64,000 bases of DNA from Lumbricus rubellus (GCA_945859605.1 OX243814.1:18810911-18874910), one strand, 5' to 3'; positions 23,955-36,294 are shown, counted from the stretch's first letter. Numbers and translations are program-made. The notes: generated from the letters alone by a model not told the origin.

Positions 23955-24098
23955 ACCGCCACTGAAATTGTACTGCAGAGCAATTATGAGTGAAGAACTT
24001 GCTCAAGGTCTCTATACACAGTAACCGCCTGGTACGGGGATCGAACCCGCACCCTTCGCGTTACACGCCGACCGCTCTAACCTCTCGGCCATCGTGCC
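23955..24098 (-). mobile_element. tRNA-derived SINE in TRIM-like intron (unit A)
   Basis: On the minus strand the head has an A-box-like TGGCCGAGAGG and a B box GGTTCGATCC in tRNA spacing. It continues into a body (gaccttgagcaagttcttc) shared with the other SINEs here. The acceptor stem does not close, so it is not a tRNA gene. A duplicate lies at 36550-36690. Confidence 0.75.
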
Positions 24099-26673
24099 TC
24101 ATACATTGTATGTATGTATTTTATACAAGCATGTATGGATGTAATAATAGGCTATTGTTCATGTGTATTTTAGGCTTTTTAGGGTGGTAAATTATTCGAC
24201 ATTGCATGATTTTCAGCGTTGGTCGAATACAATTCGAGTTGACGAAAAGAATTGCCAAATAGAAGTCTCATTGCTGAAAAAATTTATAAAAGAGAATTGG
24301 AGTTTATGAAAACAGTCTTGCTGAAATCGAAGCTGGATTGATGAGTAATAATTTAATTAAATAGAAGTTATGTTGATGAGAAATAATTGCTGCCGAAATA
24401 GAAACGAGATTAATGAGGCTCGATTACTAGGCTTTATTTACTCACCTTTACATGGTGGTTTTGCAGCTTCTGTTATCTGCAATCTCGACATGGACTTAAT
24501 GGGTCTGATCATGCCAAGTTCCACTTTGAATTCGTCAATTCGTTTCTCAAAAGCTTTCTTCTCCATTTCTAATCTATCTATTCGACGTTGTGCATTGTCC
24601 AGTGCTTGTTTCAAGCAGTTGATTTTTGATAGAATGCTACGATTACAATTGTTGGTCATTCCATAATTCTCTTCCAGTTTTTGTCTCCATCATGTGAGAT
24701 TTTGTCATAGACAACTTTCGTTTCACCTTCACTATCCACTTCCGTCTGACATGCTGCGTTGAATGACAAGACCATGATAAGATACCAGAAACTGATTAAG
24801 TCTTTAATTTTACTAGATCAAGGTGCCAATGATTACATGTACCGGTACGTGTTACATGTACCGGTACGGCGGTACGTCTGCTAATTTGCAATGCTGTGCA
24901 TGAGTCGAAACATTTAGCCTACCAGTCTCTGCAGTTCAGTTGTTTGCAAAGTGCAAATGAAGTTATGTTCCCAAGTAAGTTTAGCAACACTTACTCGTGA
25001 GCACAGCAATTATCAAAATTAACCAATTCACTGTAATGTCAAGATAAACGTAATTGTACTGAAAAAATAAGTTTACTGCAGTCATGGGGCATGTGAATTT
25101 GTGAATTCATGACCAACTGTGCATGCCAATGAGTGAAACATCTCCAATAAGTGACGAAACCTGAGTTTAAGTAAACAGATATCTAATCTCTATTCTTAGC
25201 TATAGCCTGTGTTGTATAGATGAAGCAGATGCTTTTTAAAGATGTGCTTTGTAAATCTCTGAAATGAATGAATAAAGTTGTAAAACAATCAACAAACCCT
25301 GAATAGTTCCAATGATGTTGTAGTTTTCTATCTTCACCAATTCTTCCAGGTCGGACGTCTGAAACGACATTCTGTGTAAATCAGTTTTTATTTCAATGTC
25401 CGATTCATGTGTCTCCTTGATATCTTCAAATCTTTCTTTTAATTCCTCGATGGCGCAACATATGTCACTGGCCGATCCCTTTGTCAACACATTAGCACAG
25501 AAGACTTTAAACGATTCGAGGCAAGTCAAATCTCCATTACTGTCTTCAACTTCATCCTCAACTTCTTTCCGTTTCTGCACTTTCAACTGCTCAATATCCT
25601 GCTGTACAAGGTTAGCATGCTCACTGACAAGCATTATAGTTGCACGAAGCTGTGAGCGAACTTCAAGTTTCAAACTTTCCAAGTGTTTACAATACTCCTC
25701 CACCTCATGGGTAAGAACTTTTTTCTTTTCAAGAACTTCTGATGTGCAAATTTCTAAACCAGAAAGGATGTCTTTTATCTCGTTTTTAAAGTCTTCAACC
25801 GTTTTTCTAACATCCTGCAGACTGTGTTTTGATGGCTCTGAAGGCATGATATGCAGAGCGGTTCCTTGCAGTCAGAACAATAGAGATTAAGCTTCCTCTC
25901 GTGCTTAATACAATTGCTTGGCTCTACAATCTGTACTTTACATTTGAAATCTGAAATTGCAACAACCTGGTGGTTTATGTTCAATTTGTTTTTCAAGTGA
26001 TATCTGCTACATACCCGACACAACTTTTTTGGACAGTCAGTGCAATACATGTCCGCTAAAGGAACTTCTGAGACTGACGCTGACTCGCTCTTGTCCTCCA
26101 TGCAATCCTCACAACGATCAATCCCCTCAGATGAGCCTGTCATCGTAGCCATCTCTATTAGCCTTTCCATGAAGAAATTTTTCTGTAAGGCTGCATATCC
26201 CTCATCCGGGATTGTGAAATCCTTTCTACACACTGGACATTGCATTTGGTCACCAGGGATTTTGCTGGTCCCACCTCCTGCCTCGTCCAGGCATTTTAGA
26301 CAGAATGTATGAAGACATGGCAGGATCCTTGGATCCTTGTAAGTTTCGTTGCACACACAGCTTTCTGTTATGCCTTTCAGTTGTACTCGAACCTCCGATT
26401 CACTCGATTCACTCGTTGTCATACCAGCCATTGCTTTATCTTGACACCTTCACTTTTTCAGCATACCCTGTCAACAACAGAATGCATGCAGATACTGAAT
26501 TGGGGTAATTAATCACGTTGGCATCCACATTAATTCCACCAGCAATTATGGAGATATTTTAAAATTAATAACAAGGCAATATTGCAGATATTAAAGGGTG
26601 CTAAACAGTCTAAATGACTTCAATAATTGCTTAGTAATTAATCTTAATGATCGTTTCATAGATGCCTCTATTG

Positions 26674-27042
26674 CAGTGGTTCCCAACCTTTTTTGACTGT
26701 AGGGCCACTTTTTCTAAGTTGGAGGACACAAGGGCCACTTTTTCTTAGTTAAAGAACGTTAGGGCATTTAGGGGGCCACAATGCTAAAACTTAATTTACT
26801 AAAAGCATATAAAAATTGTTATAATTAATTCAAAGTAGAATGTTTGATGTTTATAGACTTCAAAATAAAGTAATTTGCAATAGAAAATGATTATATTATG
26901 TTCTATCCTGTCCAAATTGTCAATTTTTCATATATTTTTTTAATTCTTTGAGAGATGAGTGCCATTGTTGAGGCCTGGCGGGCCATTTTGTGAGGCCTCG
27001 CGGGCCACTTTTGGCCCGCGGGCCACGGGTTGGAAAACGCTG
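26674..27042. mobile_element. hAT MITE, 369 bp
   Basis: Begins CAGTGGTTCCCAACC and ends GGTTGGAAAACGCTG. Flanked by perfect 8-bp repeats CTCTATTG at 26666-26673 and 27043-27050. The interior is made of repeated gggccactttttctaag and ttggcccgcgggcc phrases. It has hAT terminus and duplication length and no coding capacity, and lies upstream of TRIM-like copy 1. Confidence 0.9.
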
Positions 27043-27899
27043 CTCTATTGCAACAATTTCAAAGAGACTGGCTGAACTGATCTGACGGAGACAACGAACT
27101 GAACGAGAAAAGCACAGTGAAGAGAAGAATGGCGTCATTGGAAGTCGAAACCTGCAGAGGGGCAGAGAACTTAACAGAGAAGAGGAACAATTCTAAACTG
27201 GAAAAGGTTTTACCGCTGTTCAATGATTTAGGGAAAACTTAGACATATTCAAAGTATTTCGTACATAGTATTTAAAAAACTGTTGCAAACAAGTATTTAA
27301 CACTTTGCATTAAAAATACTCATATAAAACAAAGTAATCTTACCTGTACTTTCAATTGATATGTCATATTAAGTATTTATACTTGCACTTAAAATAGTTT
27401 CTCAAAGTATATCCCCACCACTTGAACAATTTGTACACGCCATGGTCATTGAAACCTATAGATCTCTATGAGCGTGAGTTCAAGCCAAACGGAAACATAA
27501 CAGCAGGACGTCGCTTCAAAATTGTTGCGTAACAAAGTTGCTAGTGGACATAGTACGTTATCTTATAATTTCCTGTGTCTATTATCGCGACATTATTAAT
27601 GTTATACTGCTCTATGTGCAAAAATTGTACAAAAATGGTCACCCGTGCCATATTTATATCTAAATTACTCGTAGGAAATTTAAATTATGATCAAAATAAA
27701 TATTAAGATCATACTAGGGAAAAACAGTGCTGTCCGAAAATGTAAATTTATTCGCCATCAATGAAACAGGGAAAAACATTTTCCTCACCAAATCTTAAAA
27801 TTCGTTTTTCTCAGTTTCGCAAAAAGTGGACATGGAACTATATAGTTCTAAGGTCGCGAGTTTCTGATTGTCTTAGGCTTGGTTTACAAACTTATATTA
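27043..27899. other. Intergenic, nothing recognised
   Basis: Between the hAT MITE and the inverted repeat; AT-rich, with only short frames that have no recognisable domain. Confidence 0.4.
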
Positions 27900-28220
27900 C
27901 AGACAATGGTGGGGAGCATCTGGCAACGTATGAGTTCCAATAAACACTACTTCAGAGTTCCCATCGCTCACCCAAAACCACTTGTACCACTGTAGTAAGA
28001 GCTCTTATCTTAGCGGCCGAAATAATTGTACATTTTTGTACTACAAGCAAAAGAAACACATTTTTGAGTCCAGAAAGAAATTCTGAAGTATGATTATAAT
28101 TATAGGCCTAGTGCCATCGCGTAATATTATTATTAGATTCAATGTTGGGTGAGCGATGGGAACTCTGAAGTAGTGTTTATTGGAACTCATACGTTGCCAG
28201 ATGCTCCCCACCATTGTCTG
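27900..28220. repeat. Inverted repeat, 75-bp identical arms
   Basis: 27900-27974 and 28146-28220 are exact reverse complements (cagacaatggtggggagc...), with a 171-base centre. The corresponding place in unit B (about 40000-40020) lacks it, so it arose or was inserted after the segmental duplication or was lost from B. No target duplication is evident. Confidence 0.9.
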
Positions 28221-28276
28221 GTGGATAACTCTTTCGAACAGATCTTCTTTATCAAATGACTATTACAACACCTATT

Positions 28277-28500
28277 GTGGGCGCGGGGGTGTAGTGGTTC
28301 ACGTCGTTGCCTTAGAGCCGGAAGGTTCGAGGTTCGAATCCAACTCGCCGCGTAAGGACCTAGCTTGGGCAAAGCCTTCACTCACAATTGCTCAGCGCTT
28401 CAGCGTGAAACTCCGATGCAGTGTCCGCTCTGCATTCGGGAGCGCCTCTGAGTAGGGAGAGCTTGAAGGGGCGCTATAACAATTGCACATACAAACCTAT
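28277..28500 (+). mobile_element. tRNA-derived SINE
   Basis: Head with A box (tgtagtggttcacg) and B box GGTTCGAATCC, body aaggacctagcttgggcaaa, then the 3' tail gggagcgcctctgagtaggg...ggggcgctataac. Closely related to 45429-45653. Flanks share acctat, a short target duplication. The tail matches LINE 3' ends in this window. Confidence 0.85.
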
Positions 28501-29982
28501 GTCCGATCAAACTTTGTTTCATAACTCACTTAGGCTACGTTTCTCCTTTTTTCCCGTGGCGCTCCTGAGCAGGTATTTTAAGGGGAGCTATAATTTCATA
28601 AAAAGAAAGAATGAATGAGTAAGTTGTGGGAACGAAACTTGCGTTATATGAGCATAATATGCTCATATCACGCCGATGTGATAAAAATTATTATGCCGAT
28701 CTCTCGAGCGCGTCCCCCGCCCCCTTTACACGCTGCTTAGGGCCTACAAGCGAAACTGTGCAATAATAATTATTATAAACGTCAAATACCCCTTTTCAGA
28801 GCACGGCAGACCTTGCTTTGATAACTAGACTATTATAAATACGATTTAAAAGTTTCAAATGAAATATAAGAACAGGAGATTTAACAGAATAATTATACGC
28901 ATTAATATACATTTCGTGTATTTTTCGTTGAAATGTCCTGGGGAAAATCACGTGGTCTCTTCATCAAGTAGGCCTACATAGTTTGGGCCATCCAACTCTG
29001 TAATGGCATATAACCGCATAATTTCAAGAGCACATTTTGCTGCGCCAAAATATACAATATCTTTTATTCACCAAAAATGGTAGCACAGTTAGGCTACAGA
29101 AGCAATAAGAAAGCAAAGATGAACAGGATTCTCAGACCATAGTCCACATTTCATGTTCTTAATAGGCTGCAGGTTACACTCCGTACATTTTCTGTGTGAC
29201 CAAAATTAACAGAAGTTTCTCTGTCACTGGGTCTCTTCTGCAGTCATATTCTTCACTAATAATAATAATATAATAATAATCGTTATTGAAACAATTCAGT
29301 TGACAGAGTGTACACTGTGCAGTTATGCAATTGAAACAATTTACAAGAAGTTAAATGGCAGAAGACATTATAAATCTTTACTATGCTAACAGAACAAGCA
29401 GCCTCCATTGGCTCTCCGTTCTGTTAATAGGCCTAATCAGGCTATAGGATTTGTGTCGTCTGCAGGCCAACTTGCGTTACTAATGGTGCATTGTTTCAAT
29501 TGCATAAATGTGCACTGTAACCGGTTGCGGTCTGTCAACCGGATTGTTTCATTATAGAAAGTACTATTAGGCCTAATATGCGGTTTTAATAGCAGCCTAA
29601 AAAAACTTATCCGGCCAACGGGGTGCAATTTCTGTACTTCTCGGTTTCCATTTCAGTGTAGGCTATTATCCAATGCACTACCGGGCCCTCCCAAACGTCC
29701 AGCAGTCCTTGATGTACAAAGTTAACGTAGGCCTGTATAGAGCAGAAGACCTTCAGCACTGCAGTGCCTGACCTTGATGATCATACATATGGCATTTTCT
29801 GTAGGCTAGGTGTAAGTTAGGGCGCTCAGCATGGGCGGAGTTATGGCTCAGGTCAAATTCAGAAATTTCATGAAGATAGTAAGCACATAATTTATTATTA
29901 TTATTTTTTGCCCTCAGGTACTTCATTCCCCCAGGGACTTATCAACTATTATTATTTGAAGAGTGTAAGTCTGCATGGTGGG

Positions 29983-30674
29983 TCAGGCTTCGTCTTCAGG
30001 GTGTGAGGCAAAAGTGTTTTCTTGTTTTCTGGTTGCAATAAAGTGAATTGTATTGCATTGTATTGTATTGTATTGTAATTGTATTGTATTGGCTAAGCGA
30101 CCATGGCAGGTTGTAGCGTTGAATGCAAGTGAACAGACGTTGAAAAGAAATAAAGCTTCACGTCTGTCACCATTGATAGAAGAGATGCGGCTTCCAATTT
30201 CATTTACGAAGTCTGAGGCTGAAGGATTGAACGGAACCAATGTCTCTATGGCCACCGGCTGAAAGATGTTGGAAGCGGGCAACTCTCGGTATTTCTGTTC
30301 TTTGCAGATTGCCGCCTGCACTGATGCAGGCCCGACCACACCGTTCGGGTGGGTTATGTACGAGGCGGCACAAGTGTGAACAATGGTGGCATCCCACGCC
30401 AAGTAGGCTACTTCCCACCTGACCAAGGTATGAGAGTTTCCCCGTCCGGCGTCTTTCCATCGGATCTATAGAGACCCGCCGGTTCCTTGATGCTTGGGAT
30501 GTCATCTCTGAGGAGGGCACGCCAAATGATATCGTTTACGGCGTGTTGACGAAGGGAGCGACCCATGGCTCTTCTACAGACGAAACCATGATGGCCCTCG
30601 GGGCCAACTCCCTCGCCACAATGGCATGTGTGAGGACCACACAAGTCCAGGCCCAACCTCAGGCCCACCGCCAC
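29983..30674 (-). pseudogene. Retroelement polyprotein C-terminal fragment, frameshifted
   Basis: Two overlapping frames (30674-30408 and 30426-29983) read on from each other: GPHTCHCGEGVGPEGHHGFVCRRA, then LYRSDGKTPDG..., then WDATIVHTCAASYI, FNEIGSRISSI-like sequence. From memory this resembles the C-terminal region of reverse-transcriptase proteins common in marine invertebrate genomes; the PD...W-D spacing could be a PD-(D/E)XK-like nuclease, which is inference. A frameshift near 30420 and loss of all upstream domains make it dead. It is followed by an (ATTGT)n run at about 30045-30095. Confidence 0.7.
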
Positions 30675-32043
30675 CCAGACCGCCTCGTCGTCCAGGACAA
30701 GGCCACAAGCGGCGATTGGAAGCGCGAGCAGCCAGTCAGCTGAATATTATTATGTGCTTTGTGTATAGGAATTCTTGAATTTCACCTCTATTCGATTGTC
30801 TTTTTTACATCGAGAGAATCAATCAAAGTTTCTTCAAATGTTGATTCATTGAAATCATCCTCAGAGCGTGCATGTGAAATGCATTGGCGTAACTTAACAT
30901 GTCAGTATCTCAAAGAATTACTTAAGGTTTCTCATTAAATTATTAAGGTCGCGTTGAGCGTCACCACTCACAATGAATGAAGCTCGAGTGAAGCCCTCGT
31001 GAAGACCTGAAGTCCCTGAACCATCTTCTCTGGCAGTGGCATGCCGCGCGGTTGCCACTCTGAAGAATTATTGACTTGCAAGCTCTTGTTCAACTCGCTA
31101 AATGCTAATAATTGAATCACAGTTTCGCTTTTGTTTCTTTTACCCGGAAATAATTATTAGCGATAATCTTAATTCTATTTCTATAAGCAGCTAGGTACTT
31201 ACTTTAAATGTTTAAATGTCGCAATTTAAAAGAACTTAAATGGCAGAAGACATTATAAATCTTTAATAGGATTGTGTCGTATGTAGACCAACTTGCGTTC
31301 CTAATGGTGCATTATTTCAATTGCATGAATGTAGGCCTACACTGTAGGCCTAACCGGTTGCGGTCAGGGGCTTCTATCCCCCTAAGCAGCCGGGCTCAAT
31401 ACATATTCTTCCCCCTTCTTGGGCTGACCTTCCCTCCCGGCAATATGTGACCTAGTCACCTAACTATATCGGGAATGAAGGTTCTGCGGAGAGAGACTAA
31501 CAAGCGTCCAGCAGACGATCACCGAAGCACGTAGCGCCGAGACGGGGAGGGTTTTTGGTTTGTTATGCGTCCCTCCCATTTTTGCAATTTCCACATTGCA
31601 ATTTCCGCAATACAATACAATACAATACAATGTGGGCCTTCGTAATAAATAATGTTGCTTTTCTAAGTGCTAAAGGAACAAAATATTAATTTTTGAAATT
31701 TGACAGTCTGAAGTGTGAAAGATAACGCTGGAGAGAAGCCATTTAGTTCAGTGTTTAATCTGTGGTCAAAGTGTGGTTTAATTAATGTGTTTATCTAGAG
31801 CTATATTATAAAATATTATTACCATAATCCGTTTGCACATTTGTGGTCGAGTATGTTACGGCTCATGTCCGCCAGTAAATCTACCTTTTCTTGTTTGTAT
31901 CTTCATGCAGCTACGATAATTACTAGTCCATTTAGAGTCAAAGATCATCTAAGACTATTATTATACATCCTACATGATTTATCCAGAATAGAACTAAGAT
32001 TTCCGTTGTGTATTCGTAAGCGTATAATATTAGGATGCTTCAA

Positions 32044-32259
32044 ATGAAATGTTAGGGTTTAACGACTCTTTTTCATATCGAAGATGATCAGCGTCGGAGG
32101 CAGAGAACAACCTCGTACTCCACGTTTATATTGCGACCGAGTCACCCGCAGTAAAGATCCGAGAAATTAATCTCTGATAAACCGACCGACCGGGAATCGA
32201 ACCCGTGCCGCCGGCGGGGCGAGCGGGCTACAAACCCACTCGACCACTGAGGATCTCTG
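32044..32259 (-). mobile_element. tRNA-derived SINE, 216 bp, with 11-bp target duplication
   Basis: Flanked by GGATGCTTCAA at 32033-32043 and 32260-32270. The minus-strand head carries AGTGGTCGAGTGG (A box) and GGTTCGATTCC (B box) followed by a body unlike the other SINEs in the window. A well-bounded insertion. Confidence 0.9.
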
Positions 32260-32339
32260 GGATGCTTCAAGAGTTTCCTAATCATTATATACCAGGTCAA
32301 CTACTATATAGGCTACTAGCCTAGTTAGCTACACCGGTA

Positions 32340-32630
32340 AGCGCGAACGGCATTCGTCTGTTGGATACAGCGGACTGCTGTTCAAGCCCCGGGCTGGGAG
32401 TTGAGCTCAGCCATGGCTCAGTTGACATTCAGAGATTTCGATATCTCAGGCTAGTACGTGTGGGACGCAGAGGCGCAAGCTCCTGCGGAGCGACCTTGGG
32501 CAAGTTGCTTACCCATCATTGTCTGTGGGGAAGGCAACGGGAAACCACCTCACTCATCTCATCCCCAGGGGCGTAAAGCCAATGAACCTGCCTTCGGGCA
32601 GAAAACCATCAACATCATACCAGGTAGCCT
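32340..32630 (+). mobile_element. SINE of the 54413 family, rearranged head
   Basis: The body gaaaccacctcactcatctc...ggggcgtaaagccaatgaac is shared with 54413-54645. The region upstream (about 32340-32460) has a decayed tRNA-like promoter (gttcaagcccc). Confidence 0.65.
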
Positions 32631-32639
32631 ATATATATA

Positions 32640-33210
32640 TCTATATATATAAAAATGAAACTTTCCAACCGTGCGTTATGAGTGTTTTCGAAAACTGACG
32701 AACCGATTGTTTTGAAATTTTTACAAAACCTTCCATTCCAATAGAACCGTGTTGTATTATGCTTTTTTTCCGAAAAAAACGCAGCATTTTCCACAAAAGA
32801 GAACTTTGAAATCCGTTCGGCCGCCATTTGCAAATTATACACTTCCCAACGTCCATGAGGGTTGCCAGATTTCGGAAACGTTTTTGTCGTTACATTATGT
32901 TGTAAAGTCGCCCAAAAGTCGCGAGATGACCAACTTCGATCAGGGTTGCCCAAAAGTCGCCCAAAAATCACGATAGCGCATATGTCGCTGTCCGGGAGGA
33001 AAGAAGGAAGAGTGAGAGTCAGGGTGAGGGGGAGGGGAGGGGGAGGGGACGGGGACGCGGACGGGAGGGGGAGGGGAGGGAGAAGGGGAACGAGGACGGG
33101 GAGGGGAGGGGAGACGGGGGTGGGAGGGGGACGGGGAGGGAGACGGGGGAGGGGGAGGAGGCAGATGACGGTCTTTTCTGCCACAGCAACGCGTGGCTGG
33201 GTACAGCTAG
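32640..33210 (+). mobile_element. Non-autonomous Helitron
   Basis: Starts TCTATATATATAAAAATGAA and ends ...GTACAGCTAG immediately before T, inserted between A and T with no target duplication. A subterminal hairpin GCCAC-agcaacgc-GTGGC sits 13 bases before the end. The 5'-TC, 3'-CTRR and hairpin together are the Helitron signature. There is no Rep/helicase ORF. The interior from about 33000 to 33165 is almost purely G-rich on the plus strand (ggggaggg, ggacggggac), so proline-rich minus-strand frames are not genes. Confidence 0.85.
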
Positions 33211-34496
33211 TACATATATAAAATATATTATATAATTATATCGGACAGACGCACAGAGGCAGACAGACAGTCTAGTCTAAACTCATACGCCAACAGTACT
33301 GTGCACTAGTACTAATGTGTCAGAGTACCTGAATAAATGCACTGTATGCCTATAACCAACAGGGCAAGAGATTATTATTCATAATGAAGAACTTCGTCCA
33401 GGGGAGTAATGTGCAATAACATTGTGTAGGTTCACTAAGAATGTAATACAATGTAATTAGATTAACTAATTAATTATTGTAATTAGTAGCTAGGTTATTT
33501 AAGAATAAACTTCGCCTTTATCTATCTATACTTAAAACACTTCCTGATATTCAATAGTTATGGTTTCTGCTCAGTGGTTTCGCCAAGCCCTTAGTTTGAG
33601 TGATTAGTTAAGTCATTAGTTAAGAGTTGTTTTTCTTGTTGATCTAGTTGCAACTTTTTGATTGCTTATTAATAATAATGTTTTCCTCTCTCTCCCTAAT
33701 GATCTCTATATTCCTGCAATTGAATGTGCTATTATGAGATTTAAAAAATATTATTACACGAATAATGGGTGGTCCTATTAGCGGGATTATTCATCATTTC
33801 TGGGTCTCCCCTTCTTAACCAAATTACCGTTACGTTAAAGTATTGTTCACTACCATAATTGTATCATGTTTGTTTGTTGTTTTGGTTCAGGAAAAAATAA
33901 ATAAATAAAATAATTAGTAATTTCTATAGTTAATGTGGCTATGTAAATGACCATGAGACGACGGAAGTGACAGTAAGAGGAGCGTGTAAATTAAGTTAGT
34001 CAGATGTGCAGAAAATGTAAGCGAGCTGTCCAAAGCGACGCCAAGTCCAACAAATGTTTGAGAAAAGTTATGACAGAGAAACAAAAGGTCAATTTGTAGA
34101 AGTTGCTGAGTGCAAAATCAGATGAGTAAGAGCGGGATGAGTTCTGTTCTCACTCCAAAGAACGCTGTCCCATCATACAAAAATCATAATCTAGCCTACT
34201 GTTATATTTGCAATTGACCATATTAAAACAAAGGGAAAAAATTTGCATCGATATACAAAACGACAGATTTCAAATTACACGAACTAACGACTCAACAGTT
34301 CAATAAACTGTAGTCAAAGTATAATATACGTAGGCTGTGCACAACTAGCAATCACTGAATTAAAAGAAACACACACACTTGAAAAATGTTCGCAAGCAAA
34401 ACTCAGTTACTACAATAAACCGAAATCAACAAATGGTTATTGACTTACTAAGTAAAAAGATTACATAATCGCTTAAATGATAAACAGAAATTAAGC
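33211..34496. other. Intergenic, no gene seen
   Basis: AT-rich, without recognisable exon or element apart from a short (GACA) patch near 33262. From about 34240 the sequence is homologous to that downstream of TRIM-like copy 1. Confidence 0.4.
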
Positions 34497-35000
34497 TCAG
34501 TAATTGTAAACAGAGATCTTAATCCAACCTTCACATAAAAATAGTTGTCTACTGTCATTATTAATATACATGAAATTTGGATTTTGAAAAGGCGCAGTTG
34601 GAGTTAGACAACTCTCTAGTTCCAAATCGGAGTTCAAGACCACAATCCTGTTGTTACCACGATCCCCGACTAGAACGTTCCCAAGCTCGTCTACTGCCAA
34701 ATAGACAGGTTTATTCAGCACTCTTGAATTATAAACTTTTGGCACCTCTTTCACTTTAGAGGAGTGTACACCTGACAACGGCATCTCTCCAAACGACTTT
34801 ATAATTTCTCCACGTTCAGACAACAAAAGCACTCCGTGTAAACGATCTTCGGCAAAACCGTGGCTGACCACAAAGTCACCCCTGGGCAGTTTTAATGCAT
34901 GCCATGGGTATTTACCACCCAAATTGGATGGCAGCTTTATTTCATGGACAAGTACTCCATCTCCAGTGTACTCAATTAAAGAACTGCAACCAGTAATTAC

Positions 35001-35598
35001 CGGATCAGGACGTTTGGGCGCCGCCGTTTGGGCGCCGGCCGTTTGGGCGCCGCCGTTTCGGCGCCGGCCGTTTGGGCGCGACGCCGTTTGGGCGCCGGAC
35101 GTTGTGGCGCGAAAGAAGAACCTTGACGTTTGTAGATATAATTACATACGAAAGAGCCTCCTTCCATAAACATTCGCTTCTACAGCATTACCTTTTCGAG
35201 CATTACGTCGACCGTTGAACATTTGAAACTAATTACTGTATCTGTATAACGCTTTTAATAACCATAATCTTTTAAAACATTGGGTTTGTGAACATTAAAT
35301 CGAACATTGAACTTCTGAAAGTAATTCAGTTCTTTGTGGAATGCTTTTATTTAACATCAAATCATTCCCTTGGGTAACATGATGTGTTAACATTAAATTT
35401 AACAATGCACATTACAAAACATAGCTGAATTAAAAATTCCTGGACAAATAAAGAGTTTTAAGTGCTATTTCATTACATAACTTCTTCCGCGCCGAAACGT
35501 ACGGCGCCCAAACGGCGTCGCGCCCAAACAGCCGGCGCCGAAACGGCGGCGCCCAAACGGCCGGCGCCCAAACGGCGGCGCCCAAACGTCACGTACCG
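35001..35598. mobile_element. 598-bp MITE with GTTTGGGCGCCG end repeats, inside TRIM-like exon 3
   Basis: Flanked by 8-bp GTAATTAC at 34993-35000 and 35599-35606; copy 1 has a single gtaattac at this place (about 23007), which shows the empty site. Inverted ends are each made of several GTTTGGGCGCCG(CC/GCC) units (35010-35105 and complement 35500-35590). The centre is AT-rich and non-coding. The 8-bp duplication is hAT-like. Confidence 0.92.
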
Positions 35599-36112
35599 GT
35601 AATTACAATAATATTGCCTTCTCCGGTAACTGATAAATTCGGAACACGAGAGCCACCATGAATTCTCCACTCCTTTGCATCTGATCCATTCACATCTGTT
35701 CTCTGTATTACCGGTTCAAATCCTACAAAAGCGCGAACAGTAGAGGCACATGCATACAGACATTTATGTCTGGTGCTGGAAGCCATGCAAGGGATTCGAA
35801 CAACGTCGACATCACATTGAGATAGACGTTTAAAGTCCCATCGACGTTTAAAATTTAATGTTTTAATGTCATAAACTTCTATAACAGAACGACCAAAATG
35901 GGCAGAGAAACATCCCAGGAACAGTTCGTCATCCAAGACGGTCAAGCTCGTGATGCTCCCTTGACCACGTGATTTCTCCACATTTAGCATCGTCTTCACC
36001 AGATTTGGAGATCGTTTGTAATCGATAGAGATTCCAGGCGGAAGTACTTCTAAATAATCAAGCGGTACACAATACAATACAACTGAAATTTTGAATTGCA
36101 GAAGTGGGGAGA

Positions 36113-36294
36113 CTGATGGTACTTTATCAGCCACGCCCCTGGTCAATGGCAAATCTCCAAATTGTCAAATTGTCAAGTGACCTGTCAATCGAGGCATGCG
36201 CGACAAATTGATTGAAAGGACACTTGCCAATTTGAAGATTTGCCATCAACTGGCCAGAAGGCGTGGCTGATATAGTACCATCAGTCTCCCCACT
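36113..36294. mobile_element. Palindromic-ended MITE in TRIM-like intron 2 (unit B)
   Basis: Duplicate of the MITE at 23512-23694, with agactgatggtac and complement ends at the same distance from the exon 3 acceptor. It was present before the segmental duplication. Confidence 0.75.

Larger units (their letters stand above)
22503..26431 (-). pseudogene. TRIM-like gene copy 1 (RING, two B-boxes, coiled coil, propeller), two frameshifts
   Basis: Exons on the minus strand: 26431-25298 (ATG at 26431), 24753-24446 and 23488-22503 (stop). Exon 1 encodes a C3HC4 RING (CVCNETY...CLHTFCLKCL...CPVC), B-box 1 (CEDC...CTDC), B-box 2 (CIKHERKLNLYCSDC) and a coiled coil; exon 2 is more coiled coil; exon 3 is a 327-residue beta-propeller-like C-terminus with NHL-like strand repeats. 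Compared with copy 2, one base is missing near 25828, just after B-box 2, and one near 24682 in exon 2; each puts the rest out of frame. Splice sites are preserved. Known: TRIM proteins are RING E3 ubiquitin ligases, many immune or RNA-linked. Inferred: a recent pseudogene, unless the lesions are sequence errors. Confidence 0.8.
20975..29330. repeat. Segmental duplication unit A
   Basis: Homologous, in the same orientation and order, to unit B at about 29845-40985. Paired landmarks: 20976/29848 (caggtcaaa..cagaaattt), 21100-21480/30780-31200, TRIM-like gene 22503-26431/34497-39477, SINE 23960/36550, and 28620-29230/40390-40930 (gggaacgaaacttgcgt...). The tail about 28620-29330 and the flanking stretch to about 29840 hold no gene that I can see. 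Confidence 0.85.

Noticed and set aside
23955..24098. tRNA gene on the minus strand
   Set aside because: A and B boxes are present but the acceptor and anticodon stems do not close, and the segment runs into a SINE body; the same holds for 28277, 32259, 36690, 45429 and 54413.
27761..27943. 60-residue frame in the unit A spacer
   Set aside because: Overlaps the inverted-repeat arm and has no domain or homologue in unit B.
32615..33184. 189-residue proline-rich minus-strand frame
   Set aside because: Antisense of the G-rich interior of the Helitron; pure composition effect.
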